Notes under the pieces: model-generated
Seen by the model: only the letters and a program-made list of their open reading frames with translations
What the model was told of the DNA's origin: nothing
Databases searched by the model: none
Source of the DNA: Parasitella parasitica
Lineage: Eukaryota; Mucoromycota; Mucoromycetes; Mucorales; Mucoraceae
Direction of reading: 5' to 3'
DNA length: 64,000 nucleotides
Assembly: GCA_025201805.1 (NCBI GenBank)
Contig: MU619262.1
Coordinates: forward strand, 197,817 to 261,816
Part shown: positions 1-11,672 of the stretch, piece after piece
Layout of the letters: the number at the start of each line of letters is the position of its first letter
Position numbering within the stretch: position 1 is the first letter of the stretch
Translations under genes and position numbers: made by a program

Positions 1-3000
1 GTATTTTTCAAAATCGGAGCGTGAGATTGTCAGGCCAGTTACAGACATGCAGCTACTACCATTAGAAAGCCAAGAAGCGCAACATTTGAATAAACTATGT
101 TACAATAATTTTTTTCTTGAATTGGGTAAGCTATGGCTTCACAAAGCTAATTCTTTCTTCAAAAAAACATCATTTTTCTTTGATAGCGGAGATTAAACGC
201 GTCCAAAATCAGGAAGGAAAACTTCTTTCAGAAACTCGATTTGGACAAAAAGAAATCAAAGTTACTCTTTTGAGGCAAGATATCATCTTCTGATACTATG
301 CATACCACTGGTGTCAATCTATGATAATAGCTGTATTTTTGGGCGCTCTACACGATGGTGTTATTTTTATAATCCCCGTATGCCTATGGAAGGAATTCTG
401 CCAAAAAATCTCAAATACAGATTAAGAGCGAAAAGTCAATATTGTGCTTAATTAGAGCGCATTCCTAGGCATTCAGATCAAGGAATGGCCTTTTACGAGC
501 GTTTTCCTCCAATATATGCTATAGTAAAAAGTTGCATTTTTGGGGTCAAAATCGAGGATAATGCATAATCGATGATTTTGGATGTGTGGATACAAGGAAA
601 AAATTGAAAAAATCCGTCATTTTGCATCGAAAAAAAAATCATGCTCAAATTGCACCAAAATCATATATAATATAGTCTTTTCCCGATGGATACTATTTCT
701 GGCGTTTTCAGGGCACTTTAAATTATGAAAATCAGTCAAAAATGGCACAGGAAGCTCAAGTTTTTGTTTTTAAGCTGCAAAAAATATATATTTGGCGATG
801 ATATCACGTCAATATCGATTCTAGTACATGTCACAGCTATATAAAGTAAGTATTTTGATACCACAAGTATAGGTTTCTTCATAGCAATATGATTTAACAG
901 GTGTGGCTCATCGAGTTTGGGTGCAGACGAGGAAATTAATGAAGACAATGTTTTGCTGTAATAACCCTTTAATGTCAGTTCAAGAGTTCCTTTTTCTGTA
1001 ATTCTAATGCTAAGCATGTAAAATAGAACCTAAAATAGAGGTTAGGATTGAAGTTGAGGATAATTTTACTTACAAAAGTTAAGCTTCATAATAAGCTTTT
1101 GGTAGATTCCAGGTTCCAGGCACTATAATATAGAGTATCAAATTCTGAATAGGAGATAACTCGCTATACCTTACATTTTTGTACACCAGTCCGTCTGTTA
1201 TACTTTCCTTGAAATTAGATATGCTGACTTAGCAGATATGACATAAAATGATAATGCGAAGTCATAAAAATAGAAATTGTCATTTGCTTGAATATGCTAT
1301 GAATTTTGAAAAGACGTATAATCAAAGGAGAAAACAGATTAAATGGTTGGTTTAAACTTTGATTCGGGGATAAACTGCCGTTGTGTAGATGCATAGTTTG
1401 ACGGATACGTACAACTTAATGCCTTGCTAGTATATGCACTGTGATAGTTTGATAGTTTGATACTTTAATAATTTTGCAGTTCTATCGACTTGTCTAAATA
1501 GTTGAGCTTATATAGATGTCTAATATCCAACGGATATATCTAAAGTAATTTATCAACATTTAAACATTAAGAAATTTAAACAATTTTGTATTGTCGCCCA
1601 TTGGTGATTATTCAGTTCCAGGTTCTGAAGTGCATGTCGATAGTGTCGATAAAGAATTTTCATTGCATTGAAAAGTGGGATAATAAAAGGTCCAAATAGT
1701 CATTTATTTAAAAATACTTATTGCTCCTGCAAAAAGGCTGTTTGATCAAAAATAAAATAATTAGGGCGTCGCAATTCCGCATATCATCATAAAATGCTCT
1801 CTATTTTTGGGCTTTTTATTCTAAAAATGTGATTGTATTCAATACTTTTTCTTCTCTCAGAAACTTCTCAGCTTTTATCAGAAATAAAAAATTTGTTATC
1901 AGAAACCCTAATATATACCATCACAAACACCGTGAGATTCATCTTTTCCTTGAGTCATTTCAGAAAGGCTGTAATTCTTTTCAAAGTTTTGAACAGGTGC
2001 TCCTAATATTAGCAAAAGCAGCCACAACAGGACGGAATCAAACTGATTCCAAAGCTAAGCTTTATATTAGACTTTCTGTCTTGAGCCAAGCCAACGAACC
2101 CAATTCGAAGCATCATGTTATAATAAAGCTGCTTTTCTTATAAAGGACATGAATATATCAGATTATAAATGCCAAGTACTGATTATTATGCTAGTTCATA
2201 TGTACAGCACCTAAAAAAATATATTCATTTGTGATCTGGAGGTGATGTAACAGATTGAAAAAGGTTACTATAATATTTTCAATACCTCCTCTTTTTCGTG
2301 TCGTTTATATACGATTTATCATCTTGTTGTATTAGCATCATCATCAATACAAAGGTTGCAGAGAAAAAAAATTACTTGATTATATAGTTTGTTATAGTAA
2401 ACATGGGACACAAGTGTTTACATTGGTGTGGTATTTATATTCGGGTATATGCCCTTCTCCTAGGATTTCCAATTATAATGTCAACTGATTTCAAGGAACC
2501 CTACCCGGTACTTCCCACGTTTATGAAGTTCTAATGGAAATCTCTTTTCGAGTTTTATTGAGATGCCGAAAACCCTGAGGTCCCTACTTATTTTACCAGG
2601 GGAAAAATCGAGTGATTTGTTTGCCGAACCGATGGAGAAAATTCACATCTTCAGTCCAATTAGGGTTTACGAAGGGATTGAAAGGTCCTATATTTCTGTC
2701 ATTTGCCACACAATATCTTAATAAGGCTACCTTTTCGACACTTTTTTGAAGGCAATTGGATCACTTTAACATTTAGGTTGAAGCCCAGTTCCAACAACAA
2801 AGCAAATATAGCTGTGATCATGACATCAAGACCGAGCTACATGTAAACAATAATACTGTACAAACAATAGAGAAAAACCTCAAAAAATGAGATGTGTCAA
2901 GTAATCTCAAATTCTGTAGTCATCTTTAACATATTATTCTATATATTGCTCAATTCAATACGCTTTCACAATCTCTTGTTTGATAAAGGCTCCATTCCAT

Positions 3001-3597
3001 TCCAGACATAGACCCAGAATTTGTTAGAGATTTCGCTATATATTCTCAAACAAACAAGAGCTTAGAGAGTCTTCTTTTATTTAGCTTTGCTTTTTTGTTA
3101 TGAATTCATCCTCGATTACCCTCAGATCATGCTCAATTTTTTTCAATTCAACAATGTGTATTGATGCGAAAATGTAAAGTTTAAGGTCGCATTTTGATGA
3201 GCGCACTGATCATTGTCACAGTGTGATGGTCCAGACATGGCTTAATATTGTTAGCTATGGCCGTGTAAGCTAAAAAAAAAATGGGATAATTGAGTTGGCG
3301 TACATTTTAGTTGCAAAGAGATATCTCTACGAATGCGCTATTATGCAGGCAAAATTGGCATTGTAGGCAGGATTAATTACTGCATTTCAAGCATACGGAT
3401 ATATCAAAGTAATTGGGCCTACCTTTTATGGTTGTATTTTTTTCTTGTATCCCACCAAATAGCAAGAAAGACAAGAAGAAAACCGGGTTATCGTCGTAGG
3501 AACGAAAATCAAAAAGCAAATTATTTTTAGCTTTTCTTTTTTCAGCTTTACAATCCATTTTCTTTCTCGTTTTTTTTTTTTTTTTTTTGTTTTTTTT

Positions 3598-3628
<31 letters not shown>

Positions 3629-3643
3629 CTTGAAAAATTAGTA
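1..3643. other. Gene-free AT-rich stretch
   Basis: No reading frame here has recognisable protein similarity or a plausible splice structure. The longest open frames (736-1017 minus, 1829-2143 plus) are low-complexity and look like chance. A decayed transposon is possible but no terminal repeat or transposase motif is visible. The end is a nearly pure T tract (3570-3628) directly before the start codon of the next gene. Confidence 0.6.
3570..3628. repeat. Poly(T) tract upstream of the WRKY-like gene
   Basis: About 59 bases of T with one G and one A interruption. It ends 15 bases before the proposed start codon at 3644, so it lies in the core promoter or 5' leader. Length in the assembly may be inexact. 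Confidence 0.9.
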
Positions 3644-5473
3644 ATGGAAAAGAGGTTCAAATTCCAACGGTCATCAGCCAGTCAAAAGAAATCAAACATC
3701 GACAGACCACAGAGAAAGCAGACAAGCAAAGGTATGGTATACTTGAAGAATACACCCAGTGATATGGTCTTAATAAGCAGCTCCTCTGGATTCAGCAGAC
3801 TATGCGATGCACAATTATCAAAAAGATCAATTATATTTGGAGTCTGATTTCAATGGTGGTGGAGGTTCGCTCAAAAAGACTCTGCTACCACAATCGCCTG
3901 TTCCAACACAAATGAATGATGATTCTTCGCATTATATATCAAAGTCTCAGAGAGACCTTATTCCGCATACATTTGACCTCAATGACGTTATACACAGATA
4001 TGGAGACCATCCTGAAGTATTGGGGTTGATACTCTCTAGCAAGGTTGAAGAAGATAGAAGGAAAGCAGAGGAGGCCCGATTGCGACAAAAAGAGCTAGAA
4101 TACCTCATTCTTTCAAAAAGAGGCAAGTACAAACTACGCCATCATAACAAAATATTTCATTAACATCATGACAAAGATACCTTTCATGAGGAAGCGCATT
4201 CCAAACAAAATGAGTATGTGTCCAGTGAAACTCATGAGCCGATGAAGATAATATCAAAACCCTTTCATGATGCCAAAGACAAAACAACGCAATCAGTATC
4301 AGATCAAGATATTGCATACTTGCACTCAAATTTCAAAGAGTGCAACAGAACTTCATACGCTGTAAAGCATCCTCAAGTGGACTTTGGCGATGCAAATTCA
4401 GCACATCGACCATCAGACAGTAGTGATAATTTCCCCTCCTCATACATTTCGGCCCAGCAACGTCTACTTTATGGAAACCGAGACAGGCATCATGGCAGTA
4501 TCAAACAATTTCTCTCCCCAAGTCAATCTGCGGAAAGCTCGACTAAAACTCCAAGCCGTCAATTACAGACGTCAGATTTCGTGTACACGAAAAGAGATGC
4601 GGGTAATTACTTACCAGCATTGCCCAAATCGCCAAGCAACGAAAATCGACACAAAAGCACCTTTGGAAGAAACATGCTACCTCCGATCAATGTACCTCTT
4701 CAATCACACGGAAGAACCCAAGAGCCGACTTGTTCTAGTTCGATCGTAACAGTAAACTTTCCATCGTCGAGGGCTCAACCTGAAACCCTCAAAAGCGTTT
4801 CAAGCTTGCATTCATTTGGAACTGCAAATATAGACACACTACCTTCTGAAGACGAATCTTACCCATCAAGGTAAAGACTTGAATTTTTTGAGGAAATTAC
4901 AAATAGTTAATTTCTTTTGGCAGTGAATCGTTGCAAAAAGAAAGACGACCAAGTGTCCAAACAGAAAAATATCCCCTTGGTGACAAAAGTCCATCGAGCA
5001 AAGAGCAGCAAACATCAACACAGCCGGATAACAACGTAGATACAAGCAGTTCATCGCCATCAAAAAAGTTACTACTCCCGTCTAATCATTCTCGATATGC
5101 GCAAAACCATGTAGAGATGACAAACAGACCTCGCAGAAGAAAAAGGGAAATGCAAGCTATTAGCATGATTATCGAAACAAGAGAGTTTCCATACAATGAC
5201 GAGTATATTTGGAAAAACAATGGAAACACAACCCAAAAAAACACAGGCCAGAAGAGCATCTACTACAAATGCTCAAACAGCGTAATGGTAAGGTAATTAC
5301 TAAACAAGTGTGATATCTGTGTCTAACATGCATGTAAAAAAAAAAAAAAAAAAAAAAAGGGATGCCCTGTCAATAAAACAGTTACTTTCAAAGAAAATGG
5401 AGAATATCTGATAAAGTATAGAGGAAATCATTTGAATGACTGCAATAAAATAAAGCGGGTTGTTGACATCTGA
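3644..5473 (+). CDS. Protein with C-terminal WRKY/GCM1/FLYWCH-like zinc finger
   Basis: Proposed join 3644-3731, 3799-4122, 4177-4870, 4924-5287, 5360-5473 (527 aa). A region near residues 70-135 (HTFDLNDVIHRYGDHPEVL, then a charged helix beginning SKVEEDRRKAEEA) looks like a conserved helical module; the middle is Ser/Pro-rich and disordered. The last ~75 residues hold W-K-N-N-G, then Y-Y-K-C, then G-C-P-V-N-K, then G-N-H with a Cys four residues after the His. This Cys-Cys-His order and the GCPV-K signature are those of the WRKY/GCM1/FLYWCH zinc finger class, so a DNA-binding or transposase-derived role is inferred. The last intron (5288-5359) splits the two Cys. The second intron is uncertain: a GC-AG intron 4123-4176 or a GT-AG intron 4127-4225 both keep frame. 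No transposase catalytic domain follows. Start chosen as the first in-frame ATG after the T tract. Confidence 0.65.
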
Positions 5474-6030
5474 ATGTCATCGCAACTACGTGTATTCGAT
5501 AGATCTGGAAGCGTAGCGATTTACCAGATCATTCCAACAAGAAAGGCTGGCCTCATTAATTTGTTGACTTTCTTGAACGCGTGCTAAAGCGCGTCAATGT
5601 CTTTAATAACTTGCGGATTCAACAACGTTCTTGTAAAGTAGACACTCATTTGTGCGTAAAAATTAAAATCCAATGGGTCATAGTATGCAAATATGATGGA
5701 CAAGGTATAACAGGCCAAAAATCATTTGTCGAATACAACGCATGACGCCAATTCTTCCTGTCTACGAATATTGTGCAATGAAGAAATGGGGGTCTTCTGT
5801 TTTAAAGGAGTACAAGTCTGATGTATGGACTTTTATTCATATCAATACTGCAAATATCTAATATCAATTTTGTCTATTGAATTAATAATTTATTTTTCTC
5901 AGCATTAATATATGATATACAACAAAATAGAAAGGATGAAAAGTGAATGTATTTATATAATGATTTACATGGTTTTTGTTTTGTTTTTTGTTTTTCGTTT
6001 TTTTGTTTTTTTGTTTTTTTGTTTTTTTTG
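5474..6030. other. Spacer, no gene seen
   Basis: Lies between the stop of the zinc-finger gene and the stop of threonine synthase (convergent genes). No supported coding sequence. The end (about 5971-6030) is a T-rich tract broken by single Gs, in the 3' region of threonine synthase. Confidence 0.6.
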
Positions 6031-7689
6031 TTAAAAAGAAATACCCTCTCCACGTAATTCCTTTTCAATGACATCAATAACTAATTGAGGGTCGGCACGA
6101 TCAACGTGAGTTACTCTACGCTCTTTTTCTAGTAAACCATGAAATTCCTTGGGCAGAACATCTTGAGCAAAATCAAACCCAGGGGTGGTTTTTAATGATG
6201 CTTCAACAGCTTCAGAAAACTTGGCAGGGTGAGCAGTAGCTAGACAAATGAAAACATCAGAGCCTGTCGGGTAGGTCTTGGTTTCTGTACTTTGGATGTA
6301 ATCATCTGCGGCAGCTACGCCAACTGCAGTATGAGGATCAAGAACATAAGGGTCTTGATCGGCGTTCTTTGTGACGTAATAAGAAAGAATAGTAGCCGAG
6401 GTTTCAACATCGGTGACACAAGCAGCATCAAAGACCTCACGAGCCTTCAAAACAGCTTCATCAGAAACGCGGAATACACCCTTTTCCTTTAATTCAATCA
6501 TCCAGTCGTTTACAGTTTGACCAGCCTTATCGCACAGTTCCTCGCTATCAGTCTTACCGTTATCAGATTCAGTCTCACGGACAAGATACCACAACAAACG
6601 TTCAAAATTGGAGGACACCAAGATATCCATTGCAGGAGACAAGGTGGTCTTGACACCACCATCAGCACCAGTTTGTTTCTCGTATTTATGCGAGTTGAAG
6701 AAACGATAAAGAATGTCGTTTTCGTTGGTGGCAATCAACAGTTTGTTGGTAGGGAGACCCATACGGTAAGCATAGTAACCAGCCAAGACATCTCCAAAGT
6801 TACCTGTAGGAACTGAGAAATCAAACTTGATAGCATCGGCTTCAGGAGAGGCAGCATCAATGCCCAGAGAGCGTAGCAAAGAAAAGTAGGCTTGGAAATA
6901 ATAGACAGTTTGAGCCAAGATACGGGCCCAATTGATAGAGTTAACGGCACCCAAATGGTGGCGATTGTTAAACTCTTTGTTGCCAAACAAATTCTTGACA
7001 ATATCCTGGCAATCATCAAATGTACCTTCAACAGAGAGGTTGTGAACATTTTTATCCAAAACAGTGGTCATTTGGGCCTCTTGGATAGGGCTTACACGGC
7101 CATTGGGATGAAGAATGAAAACAGAGACATTCTTCTTGTTACGGAGGCCGTAAATGGCAGCACTGGAACGATAAACTGGTCAGCTTGCACAGCTCAAATA
7201 TCAAGGGTTTCTACAAACTTACCTGCCAGTATCACCGGAAGTAGCTCCAACAACGGTCAGGCGGTGAGTCTTGCCGCCTGCGGGTTCCTTGCTGTTACGA
7301 CGCTCCAAGAAATACTCAAAGAGATTACCGACAAACTGAAGAGCAACGTCTTTGAAGGCAAATGTAGGGCCATGGAAAAGCTCCAAAATATAAAATCCAT
7401 TGCGGATCTTTGCAAGGGGGGTAACTTCATTCGAACGGAAGGTAGAGTAAGAGCGTTCAACAAGCTGGGCAAGTTCAGCACGAGGAATCTCGGAATCATC
7501 AATGAACAACGACAAGATCTCAACAGCTAATTGCTGGAAACTGAATTGGGCCCAAGCTTGGCGCCAGTTGGCAGGCAAAGCAGGGATTTCTTGGGGGATG
7601 AAGAGGCCTCCATCAGGCCCGAGACCGGTCATAACGGCTTCCTCGAAAGAGTAGTTTTTGGCTTGGCCACGGGTTGAGCGATACTGCAT
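6031..7689 (-). CDS. THR4: Threonine synthase
   Basis: Complement join 6031-7162, 7223-7689; one 60-nt intron; 532 aa (yeast Thr4 is 514). It makes threonine from O-phosphohomoserine, the last step of the aspartate-family branch, using pyridoxal phosphate. The N-terminus MQYRSTRG and the block FHGPTFAFKD, whose Lys is the PLP-binding residue, are typical; GATSGDTG follows just before the intron, and the exon junction restores GDTGSAAIYGLR. The C-terminal domain is complete and ends GEGISF. An upstream in-frame ATG at 7719 would add ten residues, but the start at 7689 matches the family. A perfect TGACTCA lies 107 bases upstream, which fits general amino acid control by a Gcn4/Cpc1 factor. Confidence 0.96.
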
Positions 7690-8912
7690 TTTGAGATAAT
7701 CGAGTGTAAGAAGAAACAAAAAGATCTCTGATTAAATGTATGATAAGATTCTTATGAAGAGATAGTGTAATTGGTTAAGTGCAAATCTGAAGTCGTGACT
7801 CATTTGTCATCCACATTATGGCCATTGGTTGGATTCCATTGCTTCATTTGAGGATGGATAATGGAATGCGACATTTAGCCTTGTCTGTTTCAAAATCTAG
7901 TCATCAAGATGCTTCAAAATTTTATTCTTTCTATTGGCATTTTTATTGCTATTTTGATCAGCCATCGCTAATCAGACAAGTCGCAAGGCACAAATGCAAT
8001 GTTAATTTTTGGTGGCATCAATCAACGGTGTACCAGATGCTAAGGGAATTTTTCCGCCATTCACAGGTCAGCACAATTGCCAAAATGAGATTAAATTGGC
8101 AACCGACATTCCACTGCAAGTATTAAGCAAGAAAATGTAACATTGACCATCTGGATTTAGAAGGCCAAGCTTGCATGCTTATTTTTATCACTAGCTTTTT
8201 TTTCTGTTTTCTTTTTGGTAAGCATTGTCAAGTGTAGACGACTTGCCAAATGCTACGTACAAATAACACTCTTCTTTATGATAAATTCTTTCCAAAATGT
8301 GATGTTGATTTATTCTACTTGCTATTCTTCTTCTTTATCAGCGTTTTACATATTCATACTTATGATACCGTAGGCTGGCACTTTTTTTTAAAAAAAAAAT
8401 TAGCAAAGAATGAAAGATAGAGATTGATCATATAATTGAACTCTTGTTTATATTGCCTATATTATCCGGCCATTTAAGGAGGCAATATAAAAAGCATGAA
8501 TAAGAATGATTATCTATGATAGACTGTAAAGACAAACAGAGTGCTGCGAATTTACTTCTAGCACTATTTCATAATAAATGGCTCGGTAGTAATGCAAAGC
8601 AAAACAATCTTACATTCATTTAATATACAAGAGTGTAAAGGTTCTGTCTATCTTGTCTGCGCAACAGGGTTTAAAGTCTTCTTTAAAACGCACCTCATCA
8701 TAAAATCTTGATTGTCAAAAAGAAAAAAAGGGTTTGTGCAACATTTGTTTGAATAATGATTTATTACTACCAAAGACTGGTATTTATTAATAGCGACATG
8801 GGGTTAGAGAATTAGATGAATAAAATATACTAGCAACAGCGTCAAGCTGTTATGATGGGCGTACAGAGTGTTTTACAACCATCAAAGTTTTTGGTCACGA
8901 ACATGTTGGTAC
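7690..8912. other. Spacer, threonine synthase promoter and UNC93 3' region
   Basis: Apart from the TGACTCA site nothing is recognisable. An open frame at 7818-8126 (+) has no domain similarity and lies in the promoter side of threonine synthase; I do not regard it as a gene. Confidence 0.55.
7796..7802 (-). promoter_or_regulatory. Gcn4/Cpc1-type site TGACTCA
   Basis: Perfect match to the consensus TGA(C/G)TCA, 107 bases upstream of the threonine synthase start codon. Threonine synthase genes are general amino acid control targets in other fungi. Function here is inferred from motif and position only. Confidence 0.6.
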
Positions 8913-10445
8913 TTAAGCTTCAGCCTTTTCAGACACTCTCTCACTGATGGAAGCGCCTTCTTTGTGCTCATCACTGTCCTCCAAGTTTTCGATTTGTCCA
9001 CCGACCATGGTGCCAACAGCGTGCCCATCTACAAGGTTGTCTACAGTTTCAACAGTGACATTAGGAACGGTCCAAGAAACAACAAATGCGAGGAGAAGGC
9101 CGACAACATTGATGGCGAATACGACGATAAGCTGAGTCATGTAAGCAACTTGTTGGGATTCAAGTTGGTTAGCAATGGCGTTGGCAGCATTTTGAATTGT
9201 CTTGTAGAAGCCACCATAACGAGCAGCGCGTTCTGTGTCGTTGGTCATAGTACCCATCAGCCAATAGATAAAGCCTTGGTAGACGGCATCGATAAGACCA
9301 AAGAGGGCATATTCAATGACTAAACCAGGATATTCTTTGTCATAGACATCAATTGGGACCCAAGTAGATACATCTTGTATGGATGTACGAGTGAATTTCG
9401 TTTGAATAACAACGGCGCCAATCCAAAGCGCAGCGATAACAATAAGTGTGATGGCATTGCCGTACAAGGCACGCTGCTTGCGAGAACCGAGCTTGGAGGA
9501 GTCAAGGAACCAGCCAAAGATACCAGCACCAATGATTTGGAATAGCCAGTACAGTAAATTGTTCAGAGCACGGGCACGAATATGCATAAAACCAGGGCCA
9601 TTATAAACATTAAACTGATATGTGTAGAACCAGTTGGAGCCAGCAAAGAGAGGGATCAAGAGAATCATGCGCCAATCCTTGAAAAGTTTCAAAACCTCCA
9701 AAGATTCACGTTTCCAGTTGGAGAATTTGTGGAGAGAGACATGGGAGCCGTCAGCTCGGACAACTTTGCTAGCAGGAAGAAGAGCAAGAGTCAACATGGC
9801 ACCGAAAGCCATAATCACCATGAATGCAATATAAGTTGTATATTTGACTTCGGATTTGGTACCTGAATTCCATTCGTTACCCAGGGGAATGGCAGCACCC
9901 AATGTAGCACCCCTAGTCATATATTGTGCTCATTAGCCAAGGTATACATAATTAGTTTGACTAAACCTACAAGTTGAAGACCATCCAAAAAAGAGAGAAA
10001 GCCTTGCCTTTATCTTTTTCAGAGGGATAAGACATCATAATACCAGCCTGAGCGGTCCATAAGAAACCAGCACCAATACCGAGAATGGCACCAGCCGCAA
10101 TAGTAAAACCTTCATTAGCGGACAAGAAAGAGCCGACATAAAGAACATAGCAAAGCGCTGCAGGAATAAGCACACGGTGGCCGAAAATATTATAACTACG
10201 GTATATTGAATACGTTAGATTTTGTTGATCTGGTTACTGAATTGTACTTACACAGGGGCGCCAATCAATGAACACAGCGTAAAAGTGACAGCCAAAGCAG
10301 TGCCGCCGTCAGTAGCCGCTTTAGTGGTCGACTGACCTTGGCCTCCAATACCACTAAGGGCATTGAACATACCAGGGCAGCAGAAGCAAATCATGCCAAC
10401 GATGAAGATTTGGAAAACTGGGCTATTATAACGAATCAGACCCAT
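8913..10445 (-). CDS. UNC93-like MFS membrane protein (fungal DUF895 type)
   Basis: Complement join 8913-9912, 9971-10195, 10253-10445 with the first exon ending at about 10252; 472 aa. Both introns keep frame and restore the family blocks GAPVYNIFGHRV and MVFNLGATLGAAIPLG. The protein is a string of about 11-12 hydrophobic segments. It begins MGLIRYNSPVFQIF, followed by an aromatic and Gly-rich first helix, as in fungal UNC93-like members of the major facilitator superfamily. The last ~50 residues are acidic and cytosolic-looking. Substrate is unknown; in animals UNC93 proteins act as trafficking or channel regulators, whereas fungal members are uncharacterised transporters. A short A/T tract precedes the start codon. 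Confidence 0.9.
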
Positions 10446-11223
10446 TTTTTTTTTTTACTTTGCAAGCGCTAGGGGTGACTTTAAAAAAAAAAAAAAAAAA
10501 AAAAAGAAAAGGAAAGAGGTTTGAAGAGACTATTAAACCAAAACAAAAGGGATTGTATTTATATATATACAGACATTTGCAATAAAAAAAAAAAGGGTTA
10601 CTGTCAGAAGATCAGGTTATGAAGGGTCCTATTAGAAATTGCAGAGGTCATTGGTACAAATAGTGTTGCTCAAAGGTATCACTGGAAAAAAGCCTTTATT
10701 TGAATCACATTTTTCCCAACGGCTGGTTGGCTGCAATCGTTACATACGCTTGGTAGGTGGTATGATTACGTTAGAAATCCCTGTGAAAAAAAAACCTATC
10801 ATTAGTGCGACAGTTTTATATATCCTATCTTTTGCCATACCTGAAGTTTTGTGATCCAGTTTTCCTATCTCTTTTACTATCGCATTATTGTTGATATACG
10901 CGTATAGACACTGAATGGCATTATGCATGATGGCTGGAAGCCCGGATGATGTATATATACTGCAATAAGACTATATAGGGTACCGAAGGCATCGTATGTA
11001 TCGTACTATATACCACGCAACATACATGCAAACTGAATCATAGGATCAAGGGAATAACCAGACACACCAATCAGGCTAGGAACGAAAAACCCTGCTGAAC
11101 CCTGAACANNNNNNNNNNAAAAAAAAAAAAAAAAAAAAAACGCACATAACTGCCATCAGTTTACTTGTTTGACATTCACTCTAATAAATTCTATATTTTA
11201 TTTCTATATCAACCATTATCTGG
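10446..11223. other. Spacer with homopolymers and an assembly gap
   Basis: Between the UNC93 start and the HEATR3 stop. It holds A tracts near 10482-10504, ten Ns at 11109-11118, and a following A tract 11119-11140. Open frames at 10639-10928 on either strand show no similarity. Confidence 0.6.
11109..11118. other. Assembly gap (10 N)
   Basis: Ten unresolved bases directly followed by 22 A. The gap is intergenic and breaks no predicted gene. Confidence 0.98.
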
Positions 11224-11599
11224 TCAAACAGCCTTTTCAGAGGCCTTGTATTTGATGAAAGCCACCAAGTTCATCAATGCTTCGTCGCATCTATTTCTCA
11301 GATCAAAGTTTTTTCGTCGATCTATCGATTTGACCTAAAACAATTGATTGGTTAAAAAAAAAATCAGTTGCATTCTTGTGCAACAATATCTCAGTTACCA
11401 TGGTTTTGACTGCAGGCAAAATTTGCTTTAGCTGATTGTTAAATTTGCCTTGGACATAAACAGGAGCATCATAGTCAAAGGCACAATCACTATAAACATC
11501 AAATATGAAATTTAATGCTTCGACAGCAACATCCGGCTTGGTCTTGTGAGAACCGATGTTACTCAATATATCCATAATGAAAACGCCAATGTCCTACAT

Positions 11600-11672
<73 letters not shown>

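Noticed and set aside
7818-8126. 102-aa frame upstream of threonine synthase
   Set aside because: No domain, no splice or promoter support, overlaps the threonine synthase regulatory region.
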